From the NCBI GenBank assembly GCA_964454545.1, contig CAYVTI010000005.1, positions 1 to 64,000 of the forward strand: DNA of 64,000 nucleotides, given 5' to 3'. The translations under genes and the position numbers were made by a program. This stretch comes from JABCZZ01 sp964454545. GTDB lineage: Bacteria; Pseudomonadota; Alphaproteobacteria; Rickettsiales; JABCZZ01. Shown one piece after another: positions 52,569 through 61,484 of the stretch (position 1 is its first letter; each line of letters opens with the position of its first letter). The notes beneath the pieces were generated by a model that saw only the letters and a program-made list of their open reading frames with translations, did no database searches and had not been told where the DNA came from.

Positions 52569-54122
52569 TTACGCCATATTCAACTGGGCTAATGAATTGG
52601 GACCCAACGCCGGGCCCTTTCTCGCATATTTTACCATGAGATATACATCGACAACGAGCAGCGAGCTGTAAAAAATTAAAAACCCCATAAGGCTGGTAAG
52701 CACTAGCTCGCCCGAGGTCGCGCTTACGCCAAGCCCGGTCGGCAGAATGCCCTGTATCGCCCATGGCTGGCGGCCGTACTCGGCAACTACCCAGCCAAGC
52801 TCCGCCGCCACCCAGGGAAGCGGCAGGCTGTAAAATGCCGTCTTAAGCATTGCCCGGTGATTGAAATCCCTTTTCACCGCCATCCAGAACGCAGCCGTAA
52901 ATAAGAGGATAAACCAGAATCCGCACGCGACCATGATCCGGAAACTCCAGAAGAGCGGCGTTACGCGCGGCACCAGTGAGAGCGCCGCATTATGTATCTC
53001 GCCCGCGGAAGCATGCGCGGGATCGTAGCCTCTTGCCCTAAGCAGCAGCCCATAACCCAAATCGGTTGCATGCGCCTGCAGCTTCTTGCGTGCCTGCTGA
53101 TTCTCGGGATTCCTTCTTGCTTCGGCAAGCGCCTTATATGCCTCAATTCCCGAGTGGATGCGTTTCTCGCTCTCCGCAATGATATCTTTTATGCCGGTGA
53201 TTTTTTCATTGAAGCTGCGTGTTCCGATAAGCCCCATGACCCACGGGATTTTAATTTCGCTCTCATTTCGCATGTTTTTCTGATCCGGTATGGCAAACAG
53301 CGTAAAACTTGCCGGAGCGTTTTCCGTGTCCCACATCGCTTCAATCGCAGCCATTTTCATTTTCTGGTTTTCATTTACGGTGTACCCTGACTCGTCACCC
53401 AGGACGATGACGGAAAGCGCTCCGGCAAGACCGAAAGCCGCCGCCACCGCGAAACTGCGCTTCATGATCTCCGTATGCTGGTTGCGCAGCAAGAAATAAG
53501 AGGAAATTGCCAGCATGAACGTTGCGCCGCAGACATAGCCCGCGCTTACGGTATGCACGAACTTGGCCTGCGCGACCGGGTTGAATATCAGATCGTAAAA
53601 GCTCTTCATCTCCATGCGCATGGTATCCGGATTAAAATACGCCCCCACCGGATTTTGCATCCAGCCATTCGCAATCAGAATCCATACCGCTGAAAGATTG
53701 CTGCCAAATGCCACGCAGAACGTCGCAAAAAGATGCTGCACCTTCGACATTTTATTCCAGCCGAAGAAGAATAATCCGACGAAAGTAGACTCAAGGAAAA
53801 ACGCCATCAGCCCTTCGATGGCAAGCGGCGTGCCGAAAATATCGCCGACATAATGGCTGTAATACGCCCAGTTCGTGCCGAACTGGAACTCCATCGTGAT
53901 GCCGGTCGCAACGCCCATAGCGAAATTGATGCCGAACAGCTTGCCCCAGAAACGCGTGGCGTCACGCCATATCTCCTTGCCGGTCATGACGTAGGTCGCT
54001 TCCAGTATGACCAAAAGCCAGGACAAGCCCAGAGTGAGCGGCACAAAAAGGAAATGGTAAAGCGCGGTGGCGGCGAACTGAAGACGGGAAAGAAGGAGCG
54101 GATCAAGATGGGCCATATTCAC
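52569..54122 (-). CDS. cydA: Cytochrome bd ubiquinol oxidase subunit I
   Basis: A 517-residue haem-bearing subunit. His23 (ALYHFLFVPLTLG) corresponds to the haem b595 ligand, a His in KFVHTVSAGYVCG to one haem b558 ligand, and the Met in SFRIMVACGFWF to the other. The quinol-binding Q loop (about 240-330) includes GYTVNENQKMKMAAIEAMWD. The GWVVAEYGRQPWAIQG motif is near the C-terminus. The Q loop is of the short type. The reading frame overlaps the end of cydP by 20 bp; an ATG two codons in would reduce that overlap. Confidence 0.97.
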   Translation of the reverse strand: MNMAHLDPLLLSRLQFAATALYHFLFVPLTLGLSWLLVILEATYVMTGKEIWRDATRFWGKLFGINFAMGVATGITMEFQFGTNWAYYSHYVGDIFGTPLAIEGLMAFFLESTFVGLFFFGWNKMSKVQHLFATFCVAFGSNLSAVWILIANGWMQNPVGAYFNPDTMRMEMKSFYDLIFNPVAQAKFVHTVSAGYVCGATFMLAISSYFLLRNQHTEIMKRSFAVAAAFGLAGALSVIVLGDESGYTVNENQKMKMAAIEAMWDTENAPASFTLFAIPDQKNMRNESEIKIPWVMGLIGTRSFNEKITGIKDIIAESEKRIHSGIEAYKALAEARRNPENQQARKKLQAHATDLGYGLLLRARGYDPAHASAGEIHNAALSLVPRVTPLFWSFRIMVACGFWFILLFTAAFWMAVKRDFNHRAMLKTAFYSLPLPWVAAELGWVVAEYGRQPWAIQGILPTGLGVSATSGELVLTSLMGFLIFYSSLLVVDVYLMVKYARKGPALGPNSLAQLNMA

Positions 54123-54288
54123 ACCTGCTGGTTATGTTGCCCAGTATATGAAGGGCAGTTTCCGATACGCCATGCGCCACCTGATGATTCCTGACGAAGA
54201 AGAACCATAGCGCGAGCAGCCCGGCCACTTTCAGGACTAGAAGAATGGTAACGCTTCTGGCAAGCGCGGGCTTCATGAATGCACGCAT
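54103..54288 (-). CDS. cydP: Cytochrome bd putative small subunit CydP
   Basis: A 61-residue protein with one helix (VTILLVLKVAGLLALWFFFV) and an NHQVAHG segment afterwards, fitting the CydP family of putative small subunits encoded before cydA. The N-terminal Lys-Pro and the position are typical. The start could be Met1 or Met5 (54276). Its coding end overlaps the cydA start. Together with cydX at the other end, the operon encodes four subunits. Confidence 0.8.
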   Translation of the reverse strand: MRAFMKPALARSVTILLVLKVAGLLALWFFFVRNHQVAHGVSETALHILGNITSRCEYGPS

Positions 54289-54662
54289 AAGGTATCCATA
54301 TTATTTATAAGTCTATACCCTAGATAAATACAGCCGGATGTACTTGATCAGGATCAAAAAACGCTCCTGCAACCCAGATTTAATGAAGACAGTGTCACAT
54401 TTCCGCTACAGGTCGCCAAGGCTTATATTGGATGTAATATAACGGATCAAAACCAGATGGGATCATAATAGGCTGTATTTATTATATATTCAGGCATAAG
54501 GCTCTCTGACCCGCAGAGATCCTGGATCTTTCTGTTAATGCACCGCAACATAAAAGTGGCATGAGGGATTAATTTATGTTAATATAATTATATATTACAT
54601 AAAGTTATTACTTGTGCATTGCACAATTAACCTGTGATATGGAAAAGAGATAATAATTATTT
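54289..54662. other. Divergent intergenic region holding cyd and lipoprotein promoters
   Basis: A 374-bp AT-rich region without a gene. The cyd side carries the FNR box (54344-54357) and, on the minus strand, a possible -10 element TATAGAC (54311-54317) at a distance suiting activation from about -41 to -45. The other side has a palindrome GTGCATTGCAC (54614-54624) and no clear promoter. No ncRNA-like structure stands out. Confidence 0.6.
54344..54357. promoter_or_regulatory. FNR-type binding site upstream of cydP-cydA-cydB-cydX
   Basis: TTGATCAGGATCAA matches the FNR/ANR consensus TTGAT-N4-ATCAA at every position. It ends 56 bp before the cydP start. Cytochrome bd operons are known FNR/ANR targets, so activation at low oxygen is expected. 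Confidence 0.85.
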
Positions 54663-55403
54663 ATGTCCGCGCATGTGCCGGATGTGAAAAAGACGGGCAG
54701 GCTTACTTATACACATCTGGTTTTATTAGTCGCCACGTTTCTGATATCCTCGTGTTCGCATCATGAGCAGCCTTCATCACCCACCTCTCAGGATGCATCT
54801 TCACGATCGCTTTTCGGTGTAGTGGCCGACACCGTAAAGGGAAGTGTCGTCGGCGCGTTTGAAGCCGCGCAGTCCCCACTCGAGGATATTGGCCTTAAGC
54901 GCCAGTCCATCCCCGATCAATTAAAAAAACTTGAGGGCAATCCTTATTCTCTGCCCGTGCCTGCCAACTGTACAACCGTCACTGCTGAAATATCTTCCCT
55001 GGATGTGGCACTGGGGCCGGAAAGAATAAACGGCGGGTATGACAACGGTTCATTAACTGCGGCGTGGAATAACATGCATAACATTTCATGGCAGGATAAG
55101 GATCACTATATCGATCAGGGATCATCTCTCGCGCAGCAGAAAGCGGCGGATGAAGTGCGCAGCCATGTCACCATCATTCCCTACCGCAGCTGGCTGCGTT
55201 GGATAAGCGGAGCAGATGCCCACGCCAAGAAAGTGGCTGCCGCATATGAAGCCGGAAAACTGCACCGCGCATTCCTGCGTGGCGTGGAAGCGAACCTGCA
55301 CTGCTCGTTGGACTTGCAAAAAACTGCGGAGCCCGTCGAGGTGAAGAAAAGGACTCCCGGCATCGAAGAAACTGCGCTCAATGACGGTAACGAGAAGCCG
55401 TAA
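54663..55403 (+). CDS. Conserved lipoprotein of unknown function
   Basis: A 246-residue predicted lipoprotein: an N-terminal charged stretch, hydrophobic helix (about 17-29) and lipobox ISSC with Cys31. The mature protein has a Ser-rich linker, then an amphipathic helix containing GLKRQSIPDQLKKLEGNPYS and a motif around LDVALGPERING that I recall from alphaproteobacterial hypothetical proteins. The last 40 residues are charged. Nothing indicates an enzyme. It precedes mutY by 44 bp on the same strand. Confidence 0.72.
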   Translation: MSAHVPDVKKTGRLTYTHLVLLVATFLISSCSHHEQPSSPTSQDASSRSLFGVVADTVKGSVVGAFEAAQSPLEDIGLKRQSIPDQLKKLEGNPYSLPVPANCTTVTAEISSLDVALGPERINGGYDNGSLTAAWNNMHNISWQDKDHYIDQGSSLAQQKAADEVRSHVTIIPYRSWLRWISGADAHAKKVAAAYEAGKLHRAFLRGVEANLHCSLDLQKTAEPVEVKKRTPGIEETALNDGNEKP

Positions 55404-55447
55404 TCATATAAGCATCAAAAGTTGCATCTTGCCTTATAGCATCTAGA

Positions 55448-56479
55448 ATGCCGCTTATGCCACATAAGCCCGCACTTTCCGATACAGACATAACCACATT
55501 CCACCGTGCGTTGCGCCAATGGTACAAAAAACACGGCAGGCGTGATCTGCCCTGGCGCAATACGTGTGATGCGTATGCCATTTATGTAAGCGAGATCATG
55601 CTGCAGCAGACGCAGGTAAAAACGGTGCTGGATCGGTATTATGCCCCGTTTCTTGAACGCTTCCCCACGCTTGCGGCGCTTGCAAAAGCGGACAGACAGG
55701 AGGTTATCAAACGATGGGAAGGATTAGGTTATTACAACCGCGCCGCCAATCTGCATGCGGCTGCCCGGCAATGCAAAGGCGTCCTGCCGGGAACGCCGGA
55801 AACATTGCAGGCCTTGCCCGGCATCGGGCGCAATACCGCAAATGCTATCGCCTGCTTCGCCTTCGGGTATGCCGTGCCGGTGATGGAAGCCAATGTACGG
55901 CGCGTGCTCTGCCGCGTATTCGCTCTGAGAAAAGCCGATGAGAATACGTTATGGAAAAAAGCGGAACTGCTGCTCGATGGGAAAAACCCGTTCGACTATA
56001 ATCAGGCGATGATGGACATCGGCGCGCTTGTATGCACGAAGCGCGCGCCGCGCTGCGGTGCCTGCCCGCTTAGCTCCATCTGCCGGGGCAAGAATTCTCC
56101 TGCTGCCTATCCTGCGCCTAAAGCGGCCAGATCCACCCCTGTACGCCGCCGTATTATTGTAGTCCTGCGCGACAGAACAGGCGGCTATTATTTGCGCAAA
56201 CGCGAATCCAGATTTCTCCACGGATTATTTGGCTTCCCTGAATATGCGCCCGATACGGCGTTCATCATCCACGGCAACAGACGCCATCCCCTGAGGAAAA
56301 CGCAGATCATAGGACGGATAACACAAACCTACAGCCATTTTACGCTGGATGCGGTAGTCTATTTTTTGCCGGTTGCGAAAACAGGTACCGGCAACCTGTA
56401 CCGGGCGATGCTAGAGGAAATGAAAGCGCTGCCGCTTTCCCGCGCAGATCACAAGATAGTGGCGTTGCTTAGGGCGTAA
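55448..56479 (+). CDS. mutY: A/G-specific adenine glycosylase, with Glu at the catalytic Asp position
   Basis: A 343-residue MutY removes adenine mispaired with 8-oxoguanine. It has the catalytic Glu49 in SEIMLQQTQVKTV, the helix-hairpin-helix LPGIGRNTANAIACFAFG at about 123-140, and four Fe-S cysteines in CTKRAPRCGACPLSSIC plus the preceding region. The C-terminal Nudix-like domain reads GYYLRKRESRFLHGLFGFPE. The position of the classical catalytic Asp (Asp138 of E. coli, in PILDGNVKRV) is Glu147 here in PVMEANVRRV. Other features are normal, so the gene is probably active, but the chemistry may differ. Confidence 0.92.
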   Translation: MPLMPHKPALSDTDITTFHRALRQWYKKHGRRDLPWRNTCDAYAIYVSEIMLQQTQVKTVLDRYYAPFLERFPTLAALAKADRQEVIKRWEGLGYYNRAANLHAAARQCKGVLPGTPETLQALPGIGRNTANAIACFAFGYAVPVMEANVRRVLCRVFALRKADENTLWKKAELLLDGKNPFDYNQAMMDIGALVCTKRAPRCGACPLSSICRGKNSPAAYPAPKAARSTPVRRRIIVVLRDRTGGYYLRKRESRFLHGLFGFPEYAPDTAFIIHGNRRHPLRKTQIIGRITQTYSHFTLDAVVYFLPVAKTGTGNLYRAMLEEMKALPLSRADHKIVALLRA

Positions 56480-56602
56480 GCCCCCGTAAATTTCCTGTAT
56501 GGAAAAACTTTTAACGTGGCACGTCTTTTGTCATATGGAAATTTTATGTTGTGCAAATAATGATAGGCGTTCGTTTCCACGCAACATGAGAAATGGACCC
56601 CC

Positions 56603-58465
56603 ATGCCACAGGCAAAACACACAGCATCCCACAAGAGAAGAAACATCGGACGGAAGGAACTGATACCTGTCAGTACCGAAAAGGTTCTGTCTTTTCAACC
56701 GCCGCCACGTCCTTCCCTGTCTCCCGTCGCACAGCAGCCGCAGGAGGGTAATTCGAGAAAATATTGTGAGATGCAGGACCGTCTTTATCACGCTGCTCTT
56801 GGCCAGATGGCGATGGGATTCTCTCCCGATGCACTGGCGCTTGCTTATACGGACTGGTTCGTGCACCTGATGCTCGCTCCCTACCGGCAGGCGGATCTGC
56901 TGCGCGATGCCCATGAAAGAGCGATGGTATTATACTCCAATACTTTTGCCTACCTGATCGGGAAAGAAGATGCCTGTTATCCGGAGGACACGCGTTTCAG
57001 CAAGCGCTACAAGGGGGACAGCTGGAAGCGCTGGCCCTACAACATCATGGCGCAGGCGCATCTGACCGCGGAGGATTGGTGGCAGGAAGCAAGCCATGTG
57101 CGGGGCATGACCCGCCATCATCAGGATATGATAGGCTTTTTCAATCTCCTGGTATCAAGCGCACTGTCACCGGAAAATTCTCCCTTGCTTAGCCCGGAAA
57201 TCAGAGATAAAAGCTTTGCCGAGCACGGCCTGAATTATCTCAAGGGACTGGATAACGCGCTCGATGACATACAGCGCTGGCTGGCGAATAAGCCGCCTGC
57301 GGAAACGGACCATTTCAAGCCCGGCATAAACGTTGCGGTTACGGAAGGCGAGGTTATCTTCCGTAATACCTTGTTCGAACTGATACAGTACGCGCCGAAA
57401 ACAGAGAAAACCTATCCCGAGCCCGTGCTCATCATCCCCGCATGGATCATGAAATATTATATTCTTGATCTGTCCCCGCATAATTCCATGGTGCGCTATC
57501 TTGTCGAACAGGGGCACACCGTATTCATGATATCGTGGAAAAACCCGGATGCGCGTTACCGCAATACCGGGTTTACCGATTACCTGAAGGAAGGTGCGCT
57601 TGAAGCGCTTAACATCGTGCAGGAAATTATCCCCAACCGCAAGGTGCATGCGGTGGGCTATTGCATCGGCGGCACGTTGCTTGCGATGCTGACCGCACAT
57701 CTGGCAAACAAGCGGCAGGATCCGCTGCAGACCGTCACCCTGTTTGCCGCCCAGATCGACTTTGCCGAAGCGGGCAGGCTCATGACGTTCATTGACGAAG
57801 CGCAACTCACTTATCTCGAGGATGTCATGTATTCGCAAGGCTACCTGCGCGGGGATCAGATTTCCGCCGCCTTCGATCTCCTGCAGCCCAGGGAATTGAT
57901 CTGGCATCGCATAGCGCAGAAATACCTGATGGGCGAACGCCCTAGGAGCTTTGATCTCATGGCATGGGATAAGGACACGACACGCCTGCCCTACCGTATG
58001 CACAGCCAGTATCTGCGAGAGTTCTACCTGCACAATACGCTGGCTGAATACGAATTTGAAATTGACGATGAAGTCCTCGACATGGATCTGGTCGCCACTC
58101 CCATGTTCGTGGTCTCTACAGAAAATGATCATATCGCGCCGTGGAAATCGGTATATAAAATCCACTACCTGACAGACACCGAAGTCACTTTTGTGCTTGC
58201 AAACAGGGGGCATAACGGCGGCATTATCAGCGAACCCGGACATGAGGGCCGGGAATTCCGCATCGCCACCCGCGAGCAGGGCGGGCGCAGCACACAGGCA
58301 GGAAAATGGATGAGGCAGCACACGACAAAACCCGGATCATGGTGGATAAACTGGCACGAATGGCTTGCCGCGCATTCGCATGGGCAGGATGTGCCTCCTT
58401 CCATGGGCAATATGCATTATCCGCAGCTTGAGAAAGCACCCGGCACCTATGTGCATGAACACTAG
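56603..58465 (+). CDS. phaC: Class I poly(3-hydroxyalkanoate) synthase
   Basis: A 620-residue PHA synthase that polymerises 3-hydroxyacyl-CoA on granule surfaces. The nucleophile is Cys354 in the lipase-box-like GYCIGGT. A PhaC N-terminal domain (about 100-270, WPYNIMAQAHLTAEDWWQEA) and alpha/beta hydrolase fold follow. The other catalytic residues are likely in VVSTENDHIAPWKSVY (Asp) and NRGHNGGIISEP (His). The first 50 residues are basic and low in complexity. No phaA, phaB or phasin gene is adjacent, but the next gene encodes a beta-oxidation enzyme that could supply monomers. Confidence 0.95.
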   Translation: MPQAKHTASHKRRNIGRKELIPVSTEKVLSFQPPPRPSLSPVAQQPQEGNSRKYCEMQDRLYHAALGQMAMGFSPDALALAYTDWFVHLMLAPYRQADLLRDAHERAMVLYSNTFAYLIGKEDACYPEDTRFSKRYKGDSWKRWPYNIMAQAHLTAEDWWQEASHVRGMTRHHQDMIGFFNLLVSSALSPENSPLLSPEIRDKSFAEHGLNYLKGLDNALDDIQRWLANKPPAETDHFKPGINVAVTEGEVIFRNTLFELIQYAPKTEKTYPEPVLIIPAWIMKYYILDLSPHNSMVRYLVEQGHTVFMISWKNPDARYRNTGFTDYLKEGALEALNIVQEIIPNRKVHAVGYCIGGTLLAMLTAHLANKRQDPLQTVTLFAAQIDFAEAGRLMTFIDEAQLTYLEDVMYSQGYLRGDQISAAFDLLQPRELIWHRIAQKYLMGERPRSFDLMAWDKDTTRLPYRMHSQYLREFYLHNTLAEYEFEIDDEVLDMDLVATPMFVVSTENDHIAPWKSVYKIHYLTDTEVTFVLANRGHNGGIISEPGHEGREFRIATREQGGRSTQAGKWMRQHTTKPGSWWINWHEWLAAHSHGQDVPPSMGNMHYPQLEKAPGTYVHEH

Positions 58466-58479
58466 GGAAAGAATCCGCT

Positions 58480-60786
58480 ATGGCCATGCAACGCATCAGG
58501 CGCGCCGCCGTCATTGGCGCAGGAACCATGGGAAGCCAGATTGCTTCCGTTATCGCCAACGCGGGCACAAAGGTGCTGCTGCTCGATATCGTTCCTAAGG
58601 GAGCCAACGATCGCGATGTGCTGGCCAAAGAAGCCATCGAGAAACTCAAATCCTCGCGCAGGCAAGTATCCTCCAAGGATCTGGCATTAATCCAGCCTGG
58701 CAATATGGAGGATAATCTGGATAATATCACAGAGGCTGACTGGGTGATCGAGTGCGTGCCTGAGGATGCGCATGTCAAACATGACACGTATGAGAAAGTC
58801 GGGCAGTATTTGCAGCAAGGCGCTGTGATTTCCTCCAACACCTCCACCATTCCCCTGTATAAGCTGAAGGAAGGACTTGATCCGAAATTAAGGAAACAAC
58901 TCTGCATCGCACATTTCTTTAACCCGCCTGATCAGGCGCCATTACTCGAACTGGTGGCGGATCAGGATAATGATCCAAGAGCGATAAAGCTGCTCACCGG
59001 TTTTGCCGATCGCATGCTCGGCAGGAACGTCATACCTGCAAAGGATACGCCCGGTTTCATTGGCAACCGCATCGGCATCTTCTGGATGCTGTGCGCGTTT
59101 GAGGAAGCGAAACGAAAGAATATCCCGATAGAGGTGGCAGACGCGGTGCTGAACGGCGCGTTCGGTTTCCCGAGAACCGGCGTATTCGCGCTGGCTGATT
59201 TGATAGGCCTCAGGCTTATTCCTGAAATGGCCCGATCGCTATGCGCGCTCCTGCCGGGAAACGATGCATTTTGCCAGTTCAAAGAGGGACTGAAGCTGGT
59301 GCAGGAAGTCATAGACAAAAACCCGGGCGGCCATTCCGGTTTTTATAGGAAACTGGAGGATGGCGGCGAACAGGTATTCGATCTGCAAAACGGCGAATAC
59401 CGGAACAGGAAGAAAGCCGGTATGGAGATCGAGCACTGGCATGAATTCCTGACGCAGGACTCTCAGGAAAGCCGCTTCGCCCTGCATGTGCTTACCCAAA
59501 TGCTGAGTTATACGGTACATATAGCGCCCGATATAGCGGATTCGATTCTCAATATAGATGCGGTCATGCGAGACGGCTACGGCTGGAAGTACGGCCCCTT
59601 CGAAATGATGGACCGGCTGGGGCCCTCCTGGCTCATTGAACAGATGGAAAGGGAACATCTGCATGCTCCGGCGCTGTTGAAAGAAGCGGAAGCAAAAGGT
59701 TTTTACCGCATCCGGCCGGGCAAGGGAGTGCAGTATCTGAGTTTTGACGGCAGGTACAGGAAATGGAGTACGGGCAAAGGCAAGTGGATGCTGGCGCTTA
59801 AAACCGCAGGGACAAAACCGCTCATGGAAAACATGGCGGCCAGATTATGGGACATCGGCAATGAGATAGTCTGCTGCGAATTCACTACAAAAATAGGCGT
59901 CATCGACGAGCGCGTACTGGATCTGCTTGCTGATGCGACAGAAACGGTGGAAAGAAGTTTTGCCGGACTTGTCATAGGACATGACGGCAAGCATTTTTCC
60001 GCCGGGCTCGATCTGCAGGTAATCGTGAAGAGCGCGGAGACCAATGACTGGAAGCGCGTGGAAAACATCCTGAAGCAGGGGCAGAACTGCATGCTGCGTA
60101 TTAAATATGCGAAGGTGCCTGTTATCGCGGCGATCTACGGTTACACGCTGGGCGGGGCGTGCGAACTGGCGTTGCATTGTTCCGCCACGCAGGCGCATGC
60201 CAGCACGCGGATGGGACTTGTGGAAACAGGCGTTGGCGTTATCCCCGCATGGGGCGGCGCCACCGAACTGTTACTGCGCACCGTGCGGCAAAGCGGGAAG
60301 GACAGTAATAAAATTGTAAAGCAGGGTGTGATTGCGTTCAGGCAGATTGCAGAGGCGCAAGAAACTTCCGGTGCGAAGGACGCTTTTGCCAAAGGATTCC
60401 TGAATAAACCCTCCCGCATTACCGCCAGCCGGGAACGGTTGCTGCCGGATGCAAAAACATTATGCCTGAAATTGTCGCAGAATTACAAACCGCGGGAAAG
60501 ACAACCGGTTGAAGTGCCGGTGAAAGCGCTGCATGAACGCTTCCTGCAGGAGATCAATGCGATGTCGCAAGATACCCCGCTGATAACGCCGCACCGCCGC
60601 AAGGTACTGGAAGTCCTGGCCGGTGTCCTGAGTAGTTACAGGGCGGCGCGGACCACCGGGTATAGCGACACCGGATGGAGCATGCTTACCGAACAGCAGA
60701 TATTGCATTCCACGCGTGACGCCTTCATGGAATTGGTGCAGACGAAGGAAACCATGAATATGATCAGGAAAATAGTAGCCGGGTAG
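58480..60786 (+). CDS. 3-hydroxyacyl-CoA dehydrogenase/enoyl-CoA hydratase fusion (FadN-type)
   Basis: A 768-residue beta-oxidation enzyme with the order dehydrogenase first, hydratase second, as in FadN and opposite to FadB. The NAD fold is AAVIGAGTMGSQIASVIANA, the catalytic region IAHFFNPPDQAPLLELV, and the dehydrogenase C-terminal domains run to about 430. The crotonase part (about 475-640) has HFSAGLDLQVI, GYTLGGACELALHCSATQAH and GLVETGVGVIPAWGGATELL with the catalytic Glu. It begins 14 bp after phaC with GGGAAAG, so both are probably one transcript. The FAD-dependent step would use EtfAB (21032). Confidence 0.93.
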   Translation: MAMQRIRRAAVIGAGTMGSQIASVIANAGTKVLLLDIVPKGANDRDVLAKEAIEKLKSSRRQVSSKDLALIQPGNMEDNLDNITEADWVIECVPEDAHVKHDTYEKVGQYLQQGAVISSNTSTIPLYKLKEGLDPKLRKQLCIAHFFNPPDQAPLLELVADQDNDPRAIKLLTGFADRMLGRNVIPAKDTPGFIGNRIGIFWMLCAFEEAKRKNIPIEVADAVLNGAFGFPRTGVFALADLIGLRLIPEMARSLCALLPGNDAFCQFKEGLKLVQEVIDKNPGGHSGFYRKLEDGGEQVFDLQNGEYRNRKKAGMEIEHWHEFLTQDSQESRFALHVLTQMLSYTVHIAPDIADSILNIDAVMRDGYGWKYGPFEMMDRLGPSWLIEQMEREHLHAPALLKEAEAKGFYRIRPGKGVQYLSFDGRYRKWSTGKGKWMLALKTAGTKPLMENMAARLWDIGNEIVCCEFTTKIGVIDERVLDLLADATETVERSFAGLVIGHDGKHFSAGLDLQVIVKSAETNDWKRVENILKQGQNCMLRIKYAKVPVIAAIYGYTLGGACELALHCSATQAHASTRMGLVETGVGVIPAWGGATELLLRTVRQSGKDSNKIVKQGVIAFRQIAEAQETSGAKDAFAKGFLNKPSRITASRERLLPDAKTLCLKLSQNYKPRERQPVEVPVKALHERFLQEINAMSQDTPLITPHRRKVLEVLAGVLSSYRAARTTGYSDTGWSMLTEQQILHSTRDAFMELVQTKETMNMIRKIVAG

Positions 60787-60788
60787 CA

Positions 60789-61484
60789 TTACAGATGTTT
60801 TTCAAACCAGTCCGCCGCAAGTCCGGCGATAGTCTCCAGCGCCCCAGGTTCCTCAAAAAGATGTGTCGCCCCTGGTATGATTTCCAGCCGCGATTTTTCA
60901 TTTAACTGTTCCAGCGCAATTCTATTAAGCCTCAGCACTTCATGATCCTCGCCGCCCACGATAAGAAATACCGGCGCTTCCACTTTCTTGAGTAGTTTTC
61001 CGGCCAGATCCGGACGGCCTCCGCGTGAGACCACGGCCTTAACGGTTTCGGGATATTGCGCCGCCATGACCAGCGCCGCGCCGCCGCCTGTGCTGGAGCC
61101 GAAAAGCCCGAGCGACAGATTGCCTATCGTCCCATGCTGCTTTATCCAGCCGGTAATGCCATACAGACGGCTGGCCAGGAGCAGGATATTAAACCGCATA
61201 TGGCGGGTCTGCGCCTCCGCTTTTTCCTCTGCAGCGGTCAGGAGATCGATGAGCAGGGTGGCAAACCGGCGCTGATAAAGCATATCGGCGACGTAATGAT
61301 TTCTCCGGCTGTGGCGGCTGCTGCCGCTGCCATGCGCAAAGAGCACCATGCCCTGCGGCCGCCGGGGCACGCTTAAAAAGCCTTCTAGCGTGATCCCGCC
61401 TAAGGGCACCAGAACGTCAATGTTGTTCCTCAACGGAGTCAACGTATCCAGTTCTCCCACGGTCATGTCTGTCCTGTTTGTCAA
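60789..61484 (-). CDS. Dienelactone-hydrolase-like alpha/beta hydrolase
   Basis: A 231-residue cytoplasmic hydrolase: oxyanion region LFAHGSGSSRHSRRN at about 48-62, nucleophile Ser in LGLFGSSTGGGAAL near 130, acid in LIVGGEDHEVL near 178 and His in IPGATHLFEEPGAL near 207. Family members of this size act on unknown esters or small acyl substrates; some are fused with or beside phosphoribosyltransferases, which is not the case here. Convergent with the FadN-type gene, two bases apart. Confidence 0.85.
   Translation of the reverse strand: MTNRTDMTVGELDTLTPLRNNIDVLVPLGGITLEGFLSVPRRPQGMVLFAHGSGSSRHSRRNHYVADMLYQRRFATLLIDLLTAAEEKAEAQTRHMRFNILLLASRLYGITGWIKQHGTIGNLSLGLFGSSTGGGAALVMAAQYPETVKAVVSRGGRPDLAGKLLKKVEAPVFLIVGGEDHEVLRLNRIALEQLNEKSRLEIIPGATHLFEEPGALETIAGLAADWFEKHL

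Noticed and set aside
52558..52764. N-terminal extension of cydB to 52764
   Set aside because: It would overlap the end of cydA, lacks homology, and the ATG at 52557 has a strong ribosome-binding site.
14623..54638. Shared 13-base motif ATTAACCTGTGAT at 14623-14635 and 54626-54638, each near a small palindrome and before a gene
   Set aside because: Chance matches of 13 bases are expected in AT-rich intergenic DNA of a 64-kb window; spacing to the start codons differs.
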